Assembly (NCBI GenBank): GCA_003864495.1 | Contig: ML133444.1 | Coordinates: 62,001-126,000 of the forward strand | Reading direction: 5' to 3' | DNA: 64,000 nt | Origin: Nemopilema nomurai | Taxonomy: Eukaryota > Cnidaria > Scyphozoa > Rhizostomeae > Rhizostomatidae | Part shown: piece by piece, positions 13,001 through 26,244 of the stretch | Layout: every line of letters begins with the position of its first letter | Numbering within the stretch: position 1 is the stretch's first letter | Translations under genes and position numbers: made by a program | Notes under the pieces: model-generated | Database searches by the model: none | Told to the model about the DNA's origin: nothing | The model's input: the letters and a program-made list of their open reading frames with translations, nothing else

Positions 13001-15115
13001 AATTTCAGTACCCTTCTCAAAATAATCTTCACCATTTGATCTAACCATAGGTGTTTTTACAGGGTATTAGAAAACCAGACATCTGTTAAGAATTATTGCA
13101 GTTTTCTATTCACAAGGACAACAGAAGGTGAGGTACAGCCAAAACGCTAAAAAACAGATTCTTTTCTCGTGGACACTAAAAAATTTACCAGAAATGCGAT
13201 TTCACGCAAAACAGGGCCTAATGTTATTACTGGCGATTAGTTCGTCGATTCTTCCTACGCAAGAGATTAGATACGGGATCCAATCCACGTGGGAAGTGGG
13301 AGGGCGGACCCAACTTCCCATAGCCAGGATATCGATGCATTACACTTATTGGTGCAACCCCTGTTCTGCTAATGGCAACGAAATCTGCTCCATCTATTGC
13401 CAGGAAACCTAATCGAACGCAACCACGCTTTTTATCATCAATGCAAGTAAAGAGAGTGTAAATTTGGTTGTTCTTAATTCTTGAGGACCTTGAAGTTGAT
13501 TTCTTGCTTAGCGTGATCTCAATCTATTAGAGCGCAAGTAGATCAAGCTTAGAGGTGGGAAGATATTTGCATAGGGCTAAAAAAGCTTGGTATGCATCAT
13601 ACAGGCAATAAGCAATTTGCGTTAAATTTTGCCAAGCAGAAAACTGTTGCTGACTGAGCAATTAAATAGCAGAAAATTAAGGGTAGTCTTTTCAACGAAA
13701 TTCTTGCGATGTCCTAATGCATATTTTCTCTGAAGTTCTGAATCGTGATTAAAGGTTTGTCTTTAAAGAGAATATGTCTTGAAGACTGCCCTTAAAAGAG
13801 TATTGTCAGCTTTTAAAGAAAATTCTTCTCTCAGAAAGCATCGCAGACTTTAATGGTAGCAGGATAAAATACGATAACTTTAATACCAAATAAATATTCT
13901 CTTAAAATTATCTAAAGTTTTGAGATAAAAGTTCTCTTATTTAATCTTGACGATAGTGGGCTCACACAACCACGCTACCGGCAACAAAAGCACTAGACCT
14001 AACAGACTGCTTTGACGACAAGAAACGTGTTTAGGCGGCCAATTAGATTAGAAAATAGCCATTAAATTAAGGAAATTAAATGAATAATACACGCAGTGGC
14101 ACTAAAACGCAAGCTTTTGACAACAGGTCACACTCTTTCGCCACCAGCGAGGAACTCATTCTACGAACTAGAGGTTAACCGCAGACCTGATTGGCAATAT
14201 GGAAGATGGTACATCTGGAGAATTCTCCACGAAAACAAACAAAAATAAAGAGCGAGAAAATATAGGAGTGTTACACGGGAGATATCATGAGGATATTAAT
14301 AGATGTAACACATCTTGTTATGTTGCAATAACGATGGCTTTGTTGTTTATCACTGGAAAGGATCTTGGATTACGATAAAGAAAAGTCTAGAGTAATCAAT
14401 AATAACCCATAACAATCTACGGCAATCCATAGCAATCTAAAACAATTTACATCGATAAGTAACAATCTATAAAGATCTGTGGTTTTCTCTAAAGGTCTGA
14501 TTCTGTTGTCATCTATTAAATTTGCAGCACTATGTGAGCGACGCTACCTATCTTTTATTTTTTAAAAGTTTTTCAAACCGACACATGTTTTTTCACAAGA
14601 AGCTAAGGTTCGGTGATGGCAGGCAATTTTTGGTCATTTTGATATCAAATGTTTCTTACAGGTTCTAAACTTCTCATATCACAAATCCTTTGAACGTGTT
14701 TTAACTTCTTAGGTAATGAATGTTCTAAATATGCTTCCAAGGAAAAGTAAATAGTACACTCACATTCAGAGGTTTAAAATGTAGAAATGGCCATGTGCTA
14801 ATTCTCCATCAATATCAAATTTCAGTCAAAACAAATTTTTTGAAAGCTGTTTGAGTGCAATTTACAGAAAATACATGTCAAGTGTTGTAATGTACAGTGA
14901 TGCTCAAAGGCATGACTGTTTTGAGTATCAACGCAGAAAATTAAAACTGCAAATTTTAATATTTTCTTAGCCTTTTTCAATACGGGTAGGATTGTGTAAT
15001 GACTTCCGAAAAGTTAAGCTTATTTGTTTCTTATAACCTGTTTCCTATAAAATAAATTACCCTTTGTTTATCGCAAGGAGCATCTCATCCAATAGGGCAT
15101 TAACTCGCACAAGAA

Positions 15116-18100
15116 TTACTTGCTCAAACACATACCACTTTTATCTAGCAACTTGGTCCACACCCTTCCAGTCGGGTATGTATGGTCCCAAACTGATTTC
15201 GGCTTCATATGACACCCATATCCTGCCAGCTTTAAATCAAAGCAGAAAAAGATTTAACATAACGGAATGTATAAAGGAAAGTTAGCATTACTGAAATTAC
15301 GAGACACATTGCTAATCACCACTTGATGCAAAGAGAGTCCCGGATATTTTTTGACATAACTGAACCAACCCAATGCGAAAAATAGGGGAAAGCCTCCATA
15401 AATTGACGGTTGCCATGATTAAAGCACACGATCAGCTAACTATCTTGTAATATCTCTGCCGGAAGTAGTTGGAACACCGTGAGATTTTTTTGATTTTGCA
15501 ACCCCCGCTCTATTTCGTCTCTACTTGGTAGCTGCAACTCCCTTGCCCCCTTAAACAATGTTGCATCTTTAAGGGAAGGCGATAGCTACATGATAATACT
15601 TCACTTTTGTTTTAAGGATTATTCACTTTATCGCTACACAACATTGTTTGTGGGACGAGGGGATTTGCCAACTTGCGCGATGCGTAAATTAGAGCAAGTG
15701 TTCCAAGACTTTTGGCAGAGATTTTAGATATAACAAGAGTACAGCTTTAAGATGGCATGGAAGAATATTTCACTAGGTATTTGTTCTTGCAGGTTTAGAA
15801 TTTTTAGGATTCATCAAAGGCACATGATGAAAGTAGGCCCAAATAATCGTACCTTTGGAAGGTGGTATGCCCCATTTTTGACATTCACGGGGTCTTCGAA
15901 GTGTTGATGCAGGTGGGAGACATACTCTATCATCCTACGAAGGCACAATAATTTTGTCAGACAATGACAAGATCTCTTCTAAAATAAAAAATTTGACAAC
16001 ATGACTTTGTTGGAAAGAGGGGGTAAACGAAGACTCTACTTGCTCATAGAACAGGCGGTTAAAGCAATAGCAGTTGAAAGAGAAAACTTGTGTACACACA
16101 ATCATATTCTTAAGAGAGGCGGGGAACACGAATTATGTTGATGTGTAAAACATCTGCAACGGACCTGATTTACAAAAGCCTCAGTTAGCTGACAATTATC
16201 AAGCTCATCTGTACATGTAAATAATGGACTTCAACGATGAAAGCTTTATTGGATTGTCTCGTGACCAAATCAAACTTATTTACTCTTTGATTAGCACCAA
16301 AATATTTGGTTTCGTTCAACAATAGATTCTTCCTTGGATTAAGGTCACAATTTATCAGATCTATTGGTAGTTCAATAGCTACTTAAGGAAAGGCAGGCTT
16401 GGATGGGAAAAAAGTCGCAACTGGCATTTGGAGATTCGATTGCATTAAGTGGATTAAACAATGGTTGCATTTCAGAATCCACGGCTTGCTAAAAGAGTTC
16501 ACTTAAATTACAAAGAACATCTAAAAGATTAATGTCACGGGCGATGAATAATCGAGAAGAAAATATAAGCAGTCAATGATGTCTTTAAAATGCTCTCTTT
16601 CACAATATCAAAATTTTTTTCTAATTAACTGACGCCAAAAGTCGTCAAAACATAAAATATCCATAAAAAATTAATGAGAACCGAAGAGAAAGCGTAAGCT
16701 TTAACAAGCATTGACAACCATCTCGATTCCATGTTGGGCCTCGATATCTGGTTGCAAAACTATGAGAAATACTAAGAAAGCTTTCCTAGTGTTGCCCCTA
16801 GAATATATATACAGGAAAACGTATTCACCAAGTATTATTCTATCATTCCAAAAAACTAACCTTTCATTCGGCCTTGTAGCCAGTTCAAAGTATGAATTTT
16901 TATAATTATGTACGATAGGTGATCTACAGCACATGTCGAAAGTTGAGTGACTCGGGTAAATCATTTTTAGACATAATTTGCTTTTTGAACACTTGTAAAC
17001 TCTCTAAGATTTTGGACTGCATATGAAGCATTGGGCAGTAGCAACACGTCCTAGAAATGAATGTATTTGGTATTTGGTAGGCCTTGGCTGTATCGTACGT
17101 ACCGGTTCTCTAAGGACGCAGAAACACAGATGTAATCGAAGATGGATAAGTGCTGCACCATCTCACACAAACCAACACCACCGGCATGAGGGCAAACTGG
17201 AACTGGAAAAAAGCAAATGAAAGGATTGATTAATCACTGGTATGATCAAGGGAGAGTTTGATGAAAGCTTGATTGATAAAAGAAATCACTCAAAATAGAA
17301 AAATAACAAAATAAATGAAAAGGTTGTTAAATCACTGGTATGATCGAGGGAGAGTTTGATGAAAGCTTGATTAAAAAAAGAAATCACTCGAAATAGAAAA
17401 AAAACGAAATAAATTGAAAGGTTGATTTTGCGTCAGCATCCACGTTCCTTTAGATGGCCTAAACGTAGGTGCATTATTGCTTAAATGATGTTCATACAGA
17501 AGACAAAATTTTCAGCGAATTCTAAACCGACTCATTTAAGGAAGATTTAGTTAAAGAGAGGCTACCCATGTAAATCTTTCGATTATTATCTCCTAATGAA
17601 CAATAGATACTGTTTATAATCAGCTATTATCCACATAAAGCTCTAATTCCACGATGTATTAAGATATTATTGCAAGTGAAAAAAATTGAAGCTAACCCCC
17701 AAATTTTGCAGCCATAAGAATAATTGCTAAGTTCTCGTTGACCCCACCAACCCTGCAGCTGTCTATCTGACAAAAACTGATCGCGTTCGCCTGCATTAAC
17801 TGCTTGAATATCACCCTGTTTTGACAGTGCTCCCCCGTTGCTACTCCAACTCCAGCCTCTCTTAGGTGCGTCGCTATAGCAGCATGGCCTAAAATATCAT
17901 CCGGGCTGGTAGGCTCCTCAATCCATAATGGCTTGAATTGGCTTAGGACGGACATTCGTTGCTTGGCTTCGTCAACATCCCATCTTTGATTGGCATCCAT
18001 CATCTATGGGAATAAATCATACAAATTATAAGCAACCTACAAAAAGATGTGGGCTCTTTTTGCAAATGTCCGGTCTTGCATAAAGGAGAAATTAGACCCC

Positions 18101-21100
18101 AAGTTCAAATGTTGTTCCTCGTGATACTTCAAAAGGCCACATGAGCCTGAAGCAAGGATACAAAAATTGCACATATGAAATCAATTCATGGTCTTTGATT
18201 GACTGAAATGAATTAAAATCCCTTTACACAGTTCAATAGTAAGAAAATTTTATTAACCTCCTGCATCAGCATAGTAAAGAATGGCAAAAAAGCATTTAGA
18301 ATGAAAAATGTTAAAAATGAAGCAGATAAAAATTTGCAGTTAAAGCTCAAGTTATTAGTTTAATAAACCCAGTGAAATCAATCCTGCGACTAACATCACC
18401 ATGTGTTTACTCTTTTTTCAACTGCCAATAAAAAGGATTCATTGTCAGAGGCTTTCGAGCATGACATAGAGATTCCTGAAAATAAAATGTTTTGGCGACA
18501 GGGGAAACTAGAAATCAATCTAAATTTTCTTCCTTCTTTGTTGAGGACACCGGCTGAATTTGGCAGTCCTAAAAAACCTTCCACCTCAAGTATAGTTTCT
18601 TGTTTAGATTGGCCATATTTTCTACAACTGCTTATTCTCTATAGTCAACGAATTAGAAAAGAATACTCCCCATGTTGTTGTCCCAGCCTATTTCGTCTCT
18701 AACCAGCTTGCATCTTCTAACGTCGTCTTCTAAATCTGCCCCAACTTTTACCTTAAAACTAACACGGAAAAGATTTCTTTAAGCAAAATTTGGAAAGGAC
18801 TAAGAGGCAATGTACAGAAAATATTTTAAAAAAAACAGAAAGAAAATTGGAGTTAGGGAGAGGCCTCTTAGCAAAACCATTAGACACACCAGTTTAAACG
18901 TGATAAAAACGGGGAGATATCATTTTAAAGTGTCACTTGGCTATAGAAGGGAAATGTGGTGCCTCTTAAGATTCTGCTAAGAAGTTTCTTCAAAAAGGAG
19001 GGCTCGGTTAAAAGGCAGAATTGTCTACATAAACAGTGGATAGGAGAAAATTATACGAAAAAGCAAAAAAACATCGTCAGTTAGCAAAATGAGATAATAG
19101 AAAAATAGAACTATATATTTTGTAATTTTCCAGAAATTTCTGGCAAAAGAATTATTTAGTGGCATTCATTCAGGCTTCATTATTGCAAACATTCTTGAGA
19201 CCACAGGCGCAACCAGAAGCGAGACTATTTCAGCCCAAAACAAAAGTAGGCATTCATGGAGTTTGGCATCAAAATCAATGAAAACTAAAACAATAATTAA
19301 TGACTTTCGAATTTTAGTTTGTGCAAACAAAATCTAGTCGACAAAATCAAAATTTATCATTTCACCCAATGGGGCTGATAAACACAGCACGAGACAATAA
19401 GAGTCTCTGGAACTCAAACATATGGCATAATATCAGGTCAATATGCCATAGTTTCCACACAGCATTAACTCTATGCTGGTGTTTCAGTAACTGAATAGAG
19501 AAAATGATTCTAGAACAATGGGAATATTGTCAGTTGAGCTGGGAACCAAACAGTCTGCACTTATTAGCGAGTAAAGCATAACTTTTACATTCTAAAATAA
19601 ATGTAAAGCTAGGTTTCCGTTAAGTCTTGTCCTAAAGGTAAGAGGATATGTTCATTTATTGTCTGGGTTTGTTAAACTTTGCCTTTTGTGTTATTCAAAC
19701 TGCTGTTGTAAACATACCTGGTCCAACCATCTTTTAATCTCTGCTTGCATAAATCTATGATTTTCGCATCGCTGTAGCCCATCCACCCAACACATGTCGT
19801 GTATGCAGGGTAGCCGTTAACTCGCAAGTACTTCTCTGCAATTCAGAGGGAATCAGAGGTTTTCAGATTTCTATCAGTTCTTGAGTATCAAAAGAGACAG
19901 TTATAGAAAAAGTAAACAAGGAAAAAAAGTGCAGGAATTTGTCGTGAGGAAATTCACTTTTGCAAATAGGGTACGAGATTTCCACAAAAACAATAGGATT
20001 TCCAGGGATTATTTATAACAATAGGATTTTCACAAAAGATGTACGATATTTTAATGGAGTGATTTGCCCCTCGGAATTTGTCACCCGGAGGTTATGCCAC
20101 AAGAATACCATGTTTTTCTCTTTGCACCGTGATAAACCATAAAAATCTGCTTGACAACACGAGAACAAAATCGAAGAAGCATGAACTCCAGTGCAAAATA
20201 TATACAATTCACACCTTGCATCACGAAGAGTATACAAGGCTTTTTTGTTCATGAAAGTTAAGGTTGTTTCTGTTAGCAAATTGCTGGAAAAATTAACGGT
20301 TGTCAAATCCAACTAGAAATATTCAGCTAACGCAACCAAGACGTCTGACCAGTGGAAAAGCGATAATGAACTGAACACTATTTGAGCGTCAAATAACATT
20401 AGCATTACTAGCCAATTATTAGATGACTTGTTATTTAGCTTTGAGGAAGTTAGGAAATCGAAACTTATTCAAGAAAATAAAACGAGGAGGAATATGGCTT
20501 CACACTCCGTTGTCTATGGAGAATTTCCTTACTTTCAAGTTCTTTGAATAAATGTTTCCCATCGCAAAACTGTTAAAAACAGCGACAAAAAGACGTAAAA
20601 GCCGATTGGTCGAAACAAAAGCCAATCATGGGCGCCTCTTTGCTTCTTATTGCGTGGTTTTTCCATCCTCGCATAGCTATCTTTCCCTCAAAGCTTGTTT
20701 GTCATTTCCTGACGTTTTCTGTCATTTGGAGGATTTTCGGGAAAAAAAGTATTTTCAGAACATTATACTGTGCTTCCACTCCTCCGTTTTGTCTCAAAAG
20801 ATTATCTTGTTTAGCATGTACATTTCTGTATAATGAGAAAACCAAAATGCATGCTTCTCAGCTAAAGACGTTAAGAATATGAAGCAGATGGGACAGACAT
20901 TATTCGCTTTAATTCAGACCCGCAACTGGGCACAAATTTATGCTTCCTCTTTCGAAAGTGCCAGAGCTTCTAAAGAAATCAAAGAAAAAGAAATGCCAGG
21001 TTCACAGTTTACAACTATATGTTAGGCCAAGCTTGCAAATCAACGACCCGAGTCAATTAGATCAAAACTCAGTGACTGAATAACCAAGAAATAACTAACC

Positions 21101-23524
21101 TCGTTCCTCCTTTCCATCTCGTTTTGCTTTCAGCATATCTGACAAAAACCAGAAATCATAGAAGCGTTTATTTATCCCTAGCTTTAAACAAGATCAAAAC
21201 ACACATCAAGGGTTGGATAATACAACCATGATTAAAAAAGGTGTATTTCCTTTTCTCTGATTTATCGTAGACTTCAATTATCAAATGACTACAACTATTT
21301 TACAGTTATAATCTGACGTCATATAGAACGGCCGGATGTATCTTAGCTTAATTATCAAAGCGAGTCTAGTCCAGGCAATCTGCCATGGCCTGTTCGTATT
21401 AATTTCTCCTAACTCAGCAGACATCACTGCACATCACTTCCGCATCAAATACGGCTGAATAGACCTTTCCTCTACTTACCAATAGCTTCTTGTTCTGTTA
21501 TGACGTCAGAGCTAGAAAGCGGAAAATATATCCGTTGCAGAAAGGCAGAATAATATACAAGGTAATCTATTCTCCTTGTATACAAAAGGATTGAAATGGG
21601 TGGAAAGTATGCACCCGAATTAGATTATACATCCAGGAAGAGCCTTTCGGTTCTAATATAAGTTCTACTGTCTTGAATATCTTTGAATAATAACATTGTG
21701 CGTCAATGTAGCCTAACCATTTGTGAACTGTTAACTTGCATGTAAGGTTTTTCACAATAGCCAGCAGAGTGCACAAATTTTACTTCAATTTTTCTGTCCC
21801 TAATAAATTTTGTCATCACTTGTACAAAATTAATTGTCGTTGTATGTTTTAAGCTGACCTAGATTATTAAGTATTTGTCGGAATTCTACAGGATACGTCG
21901 ACTTAATTGACTTGCAAAGAAAACTAGGGAAATACCTCTTAGAAAAATAGGGGTATACCTCAGACGATGACGAGGTAGGATGGAAGGAGCTTGCGACAAA
22001 ATAAATGACACGAAAATGTGTATTTGAGGCAGCGCAAGATACCGCCATACAAAATAGGCTCAAAATGGCATAAAAATGGGCGCAGCAGGGGGTAATATAG
22101 GGGGAGGGGGTGTGCGTTGGTGGCGAAGCTGACGATTTTTCAATTAAAAGAAATCTGCATTGAAAACTTGCATTTAAAATCTTTTTAAAAAATCTAAGCT
22201 GCAGATACTGTAAAGATTTGACTTTTCGACAACAAAGTTTTTGCTACGAAGGGGGGAGGCGGCCAGCCCCTGCCCTTGATTCACTGCACATATGGGCCTA
22301 TGCACGATTAAATTGCCAAGTCTAATTCACGAATTTTTAAGATTTACCATAAGAACTGAGATGATACACTCCATCGTATTCTTGTCTACAACTGAAATTC
22401 ATTTGGCTATTGGCATTGTGACGTCAGCACAACATTCATGACGCATCCAAACACAGCACAATAACTAGAGTTAGGGCCCAGCACCCAAAGTTAGGGCCCC
22501 TTAAAATTAACCAACAAATTTTGTGTCTTGCTACTTAATTCTTTAACAGCACTCTAAGATTTCAAATTTTCAAAACTTTAGATGCGGTCACCTGGTAGGT
22601 CTATTAAACGCACAGGTAAAACGGTGGTCTGTGACAGTACATGACCTTTGAAACACAAAGGAGCCATCTTTGTTGTGGGATGGAAGCTTTATACGCACAT
22701 CAGAATTGAATTGAATGAAAGAACCATTCTTAGCAGCACCATTGTGTGGTAAAATCAACTGCTTATATTCAAGTGTGGTCTAAACTATAAATATGTTTAT
22801 ACTACTTGGAGGTTTTTATTACCAGAGGTAACAGCCAATGAAATAGGGGTCTTCTGAGACTACAGAGGGAATAAAGATAGAATAAAAAGTGACTATAAAT
22901 ACTCACATGTACTTAAAATCAATAGTTGATACAAGTTCTTCTGGATCCTAGTGAAACAAAAAAAGCAAAGTAGATATTGTTGTAATATTGCTTAAAATTA
23001 AAGAATATTTACAACAACAACCACATATGATTATTTTGGTTTTCTTGCACAGGTATGCAATAGCATATTGATCAAACTAAAGTTTCCAACTTGCTTGATT
23101 AAATAGGTTCCACTGTAAGATTCTTAAAGATCAATTTTTCATATCAAACAAAGCAAAGAACAATAAAACATGAAATAGAAGAGATGATGCAAAGAATAAA
23201 AACATTGGTCCTGACACTTGTAAAACTATGAATTAGTTTTGTTCAATTTATTGGAAAAATAGCTCTGCCAAATTCTTAATCATCTTAAAATTTGGAAAAG
23301 CCTATATGTTAGAAACCTCTGTTAGGTACTTTTGTGTATAGGGCAATGAAAGGTTAAATTTGTCATTGAAATTTTCAGTGCAGAAGCTTAGGTTGTATCT
23401 GTTCAAAGGGTCAATATATACTAAGATGATAGCTTACCATATCAACCAGCAGTTTCCATAATGGCTGTAGTAAAGAATGGACAGTGAGATAAGAAAAACA
23501 AAAAACCTTAAACATTGTTATCAA

Positions 23525-23569
<45 letters not shown>

Positions 23570-25566
23570 TAAGTTGATTCTTTTTTAGTTTCAAGAAAAG
23601 TTTATTTAAATTCAAAACAATTTAAATTATATTAAATTTAATTTAAATTAATTGGTCCTGAACTTGAATTATGGGAAGATATTGGTTTTTGCAGAGCATC
23701 AAATTCTTTCTACAAAATTAGAAGAAATTTCTCAGGAGCATCACTGGTATATGAAGTAGTTTAACTTTGACTTCAAGAAGGCACTTTGACTACACTAACC
23801 TTGTCTTCAATCCTTGCCCATAAATCCCATAAGGCATTAATAATTGCTGCAGTAGCAATGTGGATCACACCCTTCTCAGGTCCAAGCTAAAAGTAAAAAC
23901 ACAAGTTTTAAAAATGATTGAATTGAATAAAACATGAAATACAAAGTTTGTAGACATGATAGAAATTAAAAACTAATTTTAAACACATGAAATTAAATAA
24001 ACCCCAATTGATCAAATGGCTTTATTGGTTCTCACAAACTCTTTAGAGAAGGTCAAAAGAGGATGCTTTTCTTATCAATCACTTACCCAGCGCAATTGAT
24101 CTTCATTAGTTAAATTCCTCCAAAACTGTCTGAAATTATTTTTTATCTCCAGAAATTCAGTCCCAACAACCAAAGGTTTTAGAAGTTCTACAGCCTTCAC
24201 AACTAAAATAAATAATCAAAATATATGAAGCTCAAATAAGGTTTAAATGGCTGCAAGAATTTTATCATCAAATTGTAATTCAAATCAACTTTAATGCAAA
24301 TGACAGCATACCAATAAGTACAGATAATATATCAAATGAATGCAACAAACATTTTTCTTGTTTTGAATTGATGTGGTTTAATAGAGCATACAATGTCATA
24401 TCTACTTACAGAAAATATGGATTGAACAACAGTATTCAAAACAGGTGAGACATACCTAAGCATGTTCCCTTTCCCAATGTAAAGCCAATTCCATAACCCT
24501 TTTTACCTCTGTTTGTATGTATGGTGACATACGCTGCAGAGTAATCTGGACTCTTGTGCTAAATAAAGGGAAAGTTGATAGTTTCATCTTAAAGCTAAAG
24601 TAACAAAAGAGATGAAATACTCAAGATCTGTTCTTTTATGCATTCTTAGGCTGTCTAGGTAGGGTTAGCAGGTTAGTTGGGTTAGCAGGGGGGTCTTGTC
24701 CAGGAAAGCCCAACGAGGTGCTAAAAGCATGCACAGCCCCATCAGGGAAAGGGGCGTTTTCTGATCTGTCCTGTTAGTTTTATGAATTTTTTAGGAAGTA
24801 CAGGGCAAATCCAGATTCTATAAAAACAGTTTGCAATTGCTAGAAAAAGCGGAACTATTTTGCGCATACTTAAAAGTACTTTTTTCGTCCGACACTCCTC
24901 AGAGTATGCAAACGTCGGAAGATATCCAAAAACTGACCGAATAAATAGCTAGATGCGGATCGAAAACATTAGGGGGTGATAAGCAGAGCGCGTGATTGGA
25001 TATAATTGACCAATCTGTGTTACTTAACACCTCACTTTAGAAGAGCCCAAGTTTGCCTTTCGGAAGTAGTATAAACCTGTCATTACCAATTAAAAGTGGA
25101 CTTGTGCCAATACCATGAAGTTTCGTCGGGTAACTTACGGATACAAATATCCGAGTAATGTACTGCAAATTACGAATGTGCCTGTCCCATTTACATTGTT
25201 ACCAGTTGTTTAGGCCCACTGTCCCTGGTTGTTCCATGTGACTGCAAAAGCTGTCGGGCCTAACTATACCTGATCTTAAAAATTCTTCAAATCACCTGCC
25301 TTTTATAAATTCAGGCATGCCTCTGCTTTCACTACTCTTTGAGTGCTTTTGTTATCGTGCTGAGGGCTTGAAGTCTCTTACAAAGTGCATTTCGACCGAT
25401 ATCTTGTGGTGTAGGGAAGGTTAGATGAGATGATATCACGTGTGCCTAAATCCAATGTCCTAGCTTTTAAAGAAAACAATATTCATACCGTTGCATCGGA
25501 GCCGTGAAGTTCCAATGAGGTCGGAAATCTCACATCTTGAACTTCAACATCTGTAATGACAATCAT
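15116..25566 (-). CDS. ENOSF1: mitochondrial enolase superfamily member 1 (L-fuconate dehydratase family)
   Basis: Fourteen exons on the minus strand: 25566-25489, 24558-24456, 24202-24087, 23886-23800, 23464-23438, 22947-22907, 21511-21480, 21138-21100, 19835-19718, 18758-18671, 18003-17697, 17202-17103, 15934-15853, 15229-15116. Joined length is 444 codons including stop, 443 residues, the length of human ENOSF1. The N-terminal capping domain has PDYSAAYV and FTLGKGT. The barrel has the KVK motif (K216, K218), MMDANQRWD (D246), WIEEP (E272/E273), ATGEHC (E301), QIDSCR (D324) and PHAGG (H351): the metal ligands and the Lys and His-Asp acid/base groups of fuconate dehydratases. Family members dehydrate L-fuconate to 2-keto-3-deoxy-L-fuconate. 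All catalytic groups are intact. The exon ending at 18671 is followed by GG rather than GT. Exon 5 is only 27 nt. Confidence 0.93.
17218..17416. repeat. 98-bp tandem duplication
   Basis: Two copies (about 17218-17315 and 17316-17416) share ATCACTGGTATGATC, GAGAGTTTGATGAAAGCTTG and AAGAAATCACTC in order, 98 bp apart, with a partial third start. They lie in an ENOSF1 intron, with the first copy touching the acceptor of the 17202-17103 exon. Confidence 0.85.
18669..18674 (-). other. ENOSF1: non-canonical GG splice donor in ENOSF1
   Basis: The exon must end at ATG (18671) to keep frame and spacing with the next exon, which starts ATGATGGATGCC at 18003. The intron then begins GGGAGT, where consensus would be GTGAGT. 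The nearest real GT in the run would shift frame. This may be a sequence error, an allelic variant or a true GG-AG intron. Confidence 0.65.
23528..23564. repeat. (TA)n microsatellite
   Basis: About 18 uninterrupted TA units in an ENOSF1 intron between the exons at 23800 and 23464. Confidence 0.95.
24885..24975 (+). repeat. AGTATGCAAACG dispersed repeat, copy 2
   Basis: Lies in ENOSF1 intron 1. Blocks in order: TTCGTCCGACACTCCTCAG, AGTATGCAAACGTCGG, AAAACTGACCGAATAAATAG, ATGCGGATCGAAAA. The last three match, in reverse orientation, the copy at about 35120-35300. Confidence 0.65.
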
Positions 25567-26244
25567 CTTGGCGGTGAAACTTCTGACCCCTTGAAACGCA
25601 CAACCAAGCGTTTGGGCCTAACCCTAACTGTTGTAACCGTTTCTAAATGCCCTCAACATCTCGACATGCAGTGACCTTTAAACTTTGCACATAAACATTC
25701 TGTATTTGATCTATTAGCCGAATTATCGGTAATTTAATTTATAAATTATTTCAATAATTGCGATTGAGGGGACAACCCTACGCATCGGGAGAGTATGATC
25801 ACATGAAAGGGCATTCCCTTTATTGTCTTCAATGTCAGAAACCCACCAGTTAATTACTGATTGGCTGATATGGAAGCATCGATTTGTGGCAAAACACTGT
25901 AATTTTGTTAGCAATTTATACACTTAGTTGTGAAAATCTATTATCTTGTCCAGAGAACATTACTCTCCATGCAACTGGGGGCCGTGTTTTGTCCCAAGGG
26001 CTCCCCTAAGTACTGTTTGGCCAAGTAGAGCGGGGTCATTGAGATGTGACGGGTCGCACGCCCCTCCACCCACGTGATTGCAAAAAGTTTAAAGGACAGC
26101 TTCCTCTATTGTTCTGTCTCAGTCCCAAGAAGGCGTTTGTCGGACGGATAGAGTTGAAGATATACCAGAGGACAAATCGCTTGAAAAGGACAGTGAAAGG
26201 TCAAAGTATTGTCAGTTTTTGGTAGGCCATAAGTCAAAGTAAAT
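25567..26244. promoter_or_regulatory. divergent promoter region between ENOSF1 and the 396-residue gene
   Basis: The start codons of ENOSF1 (minus, 25566) and the uncharacterised gene (plus, 26245) are 678 bp apart and point away from each other. The region has CACGTG E-box sequence near 26072 and is less AT-rich close to the plus-strand gene. No TATA box was assigned. Shared regulation is inferred only from geometry. Confidence 0.5.

Larger units (their letters stand above)
8716..15115. other. intergenic region without a supported gene
   Basis: No conserved coding segment seen on either strand. It contains one copy of the AGTATGCAAACG dispersed repeat just after the gene (about 8833-8905), a candidate AATAAA at 9605, and a three-copy array of X-box-like sites near 10016-10079. 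The rest is AT-rich sequence, probably including 3' untranslated sequence of both flanking genes, which converge here. Confidence 0.5.

Noticed and set aside
24655..24700. GGGTTAGCAGG-like telomere-like sequence
   Set aside because: The TTAGGG-type match is imperfect, short and inside an ENOSF1 intron, so not telomeric.
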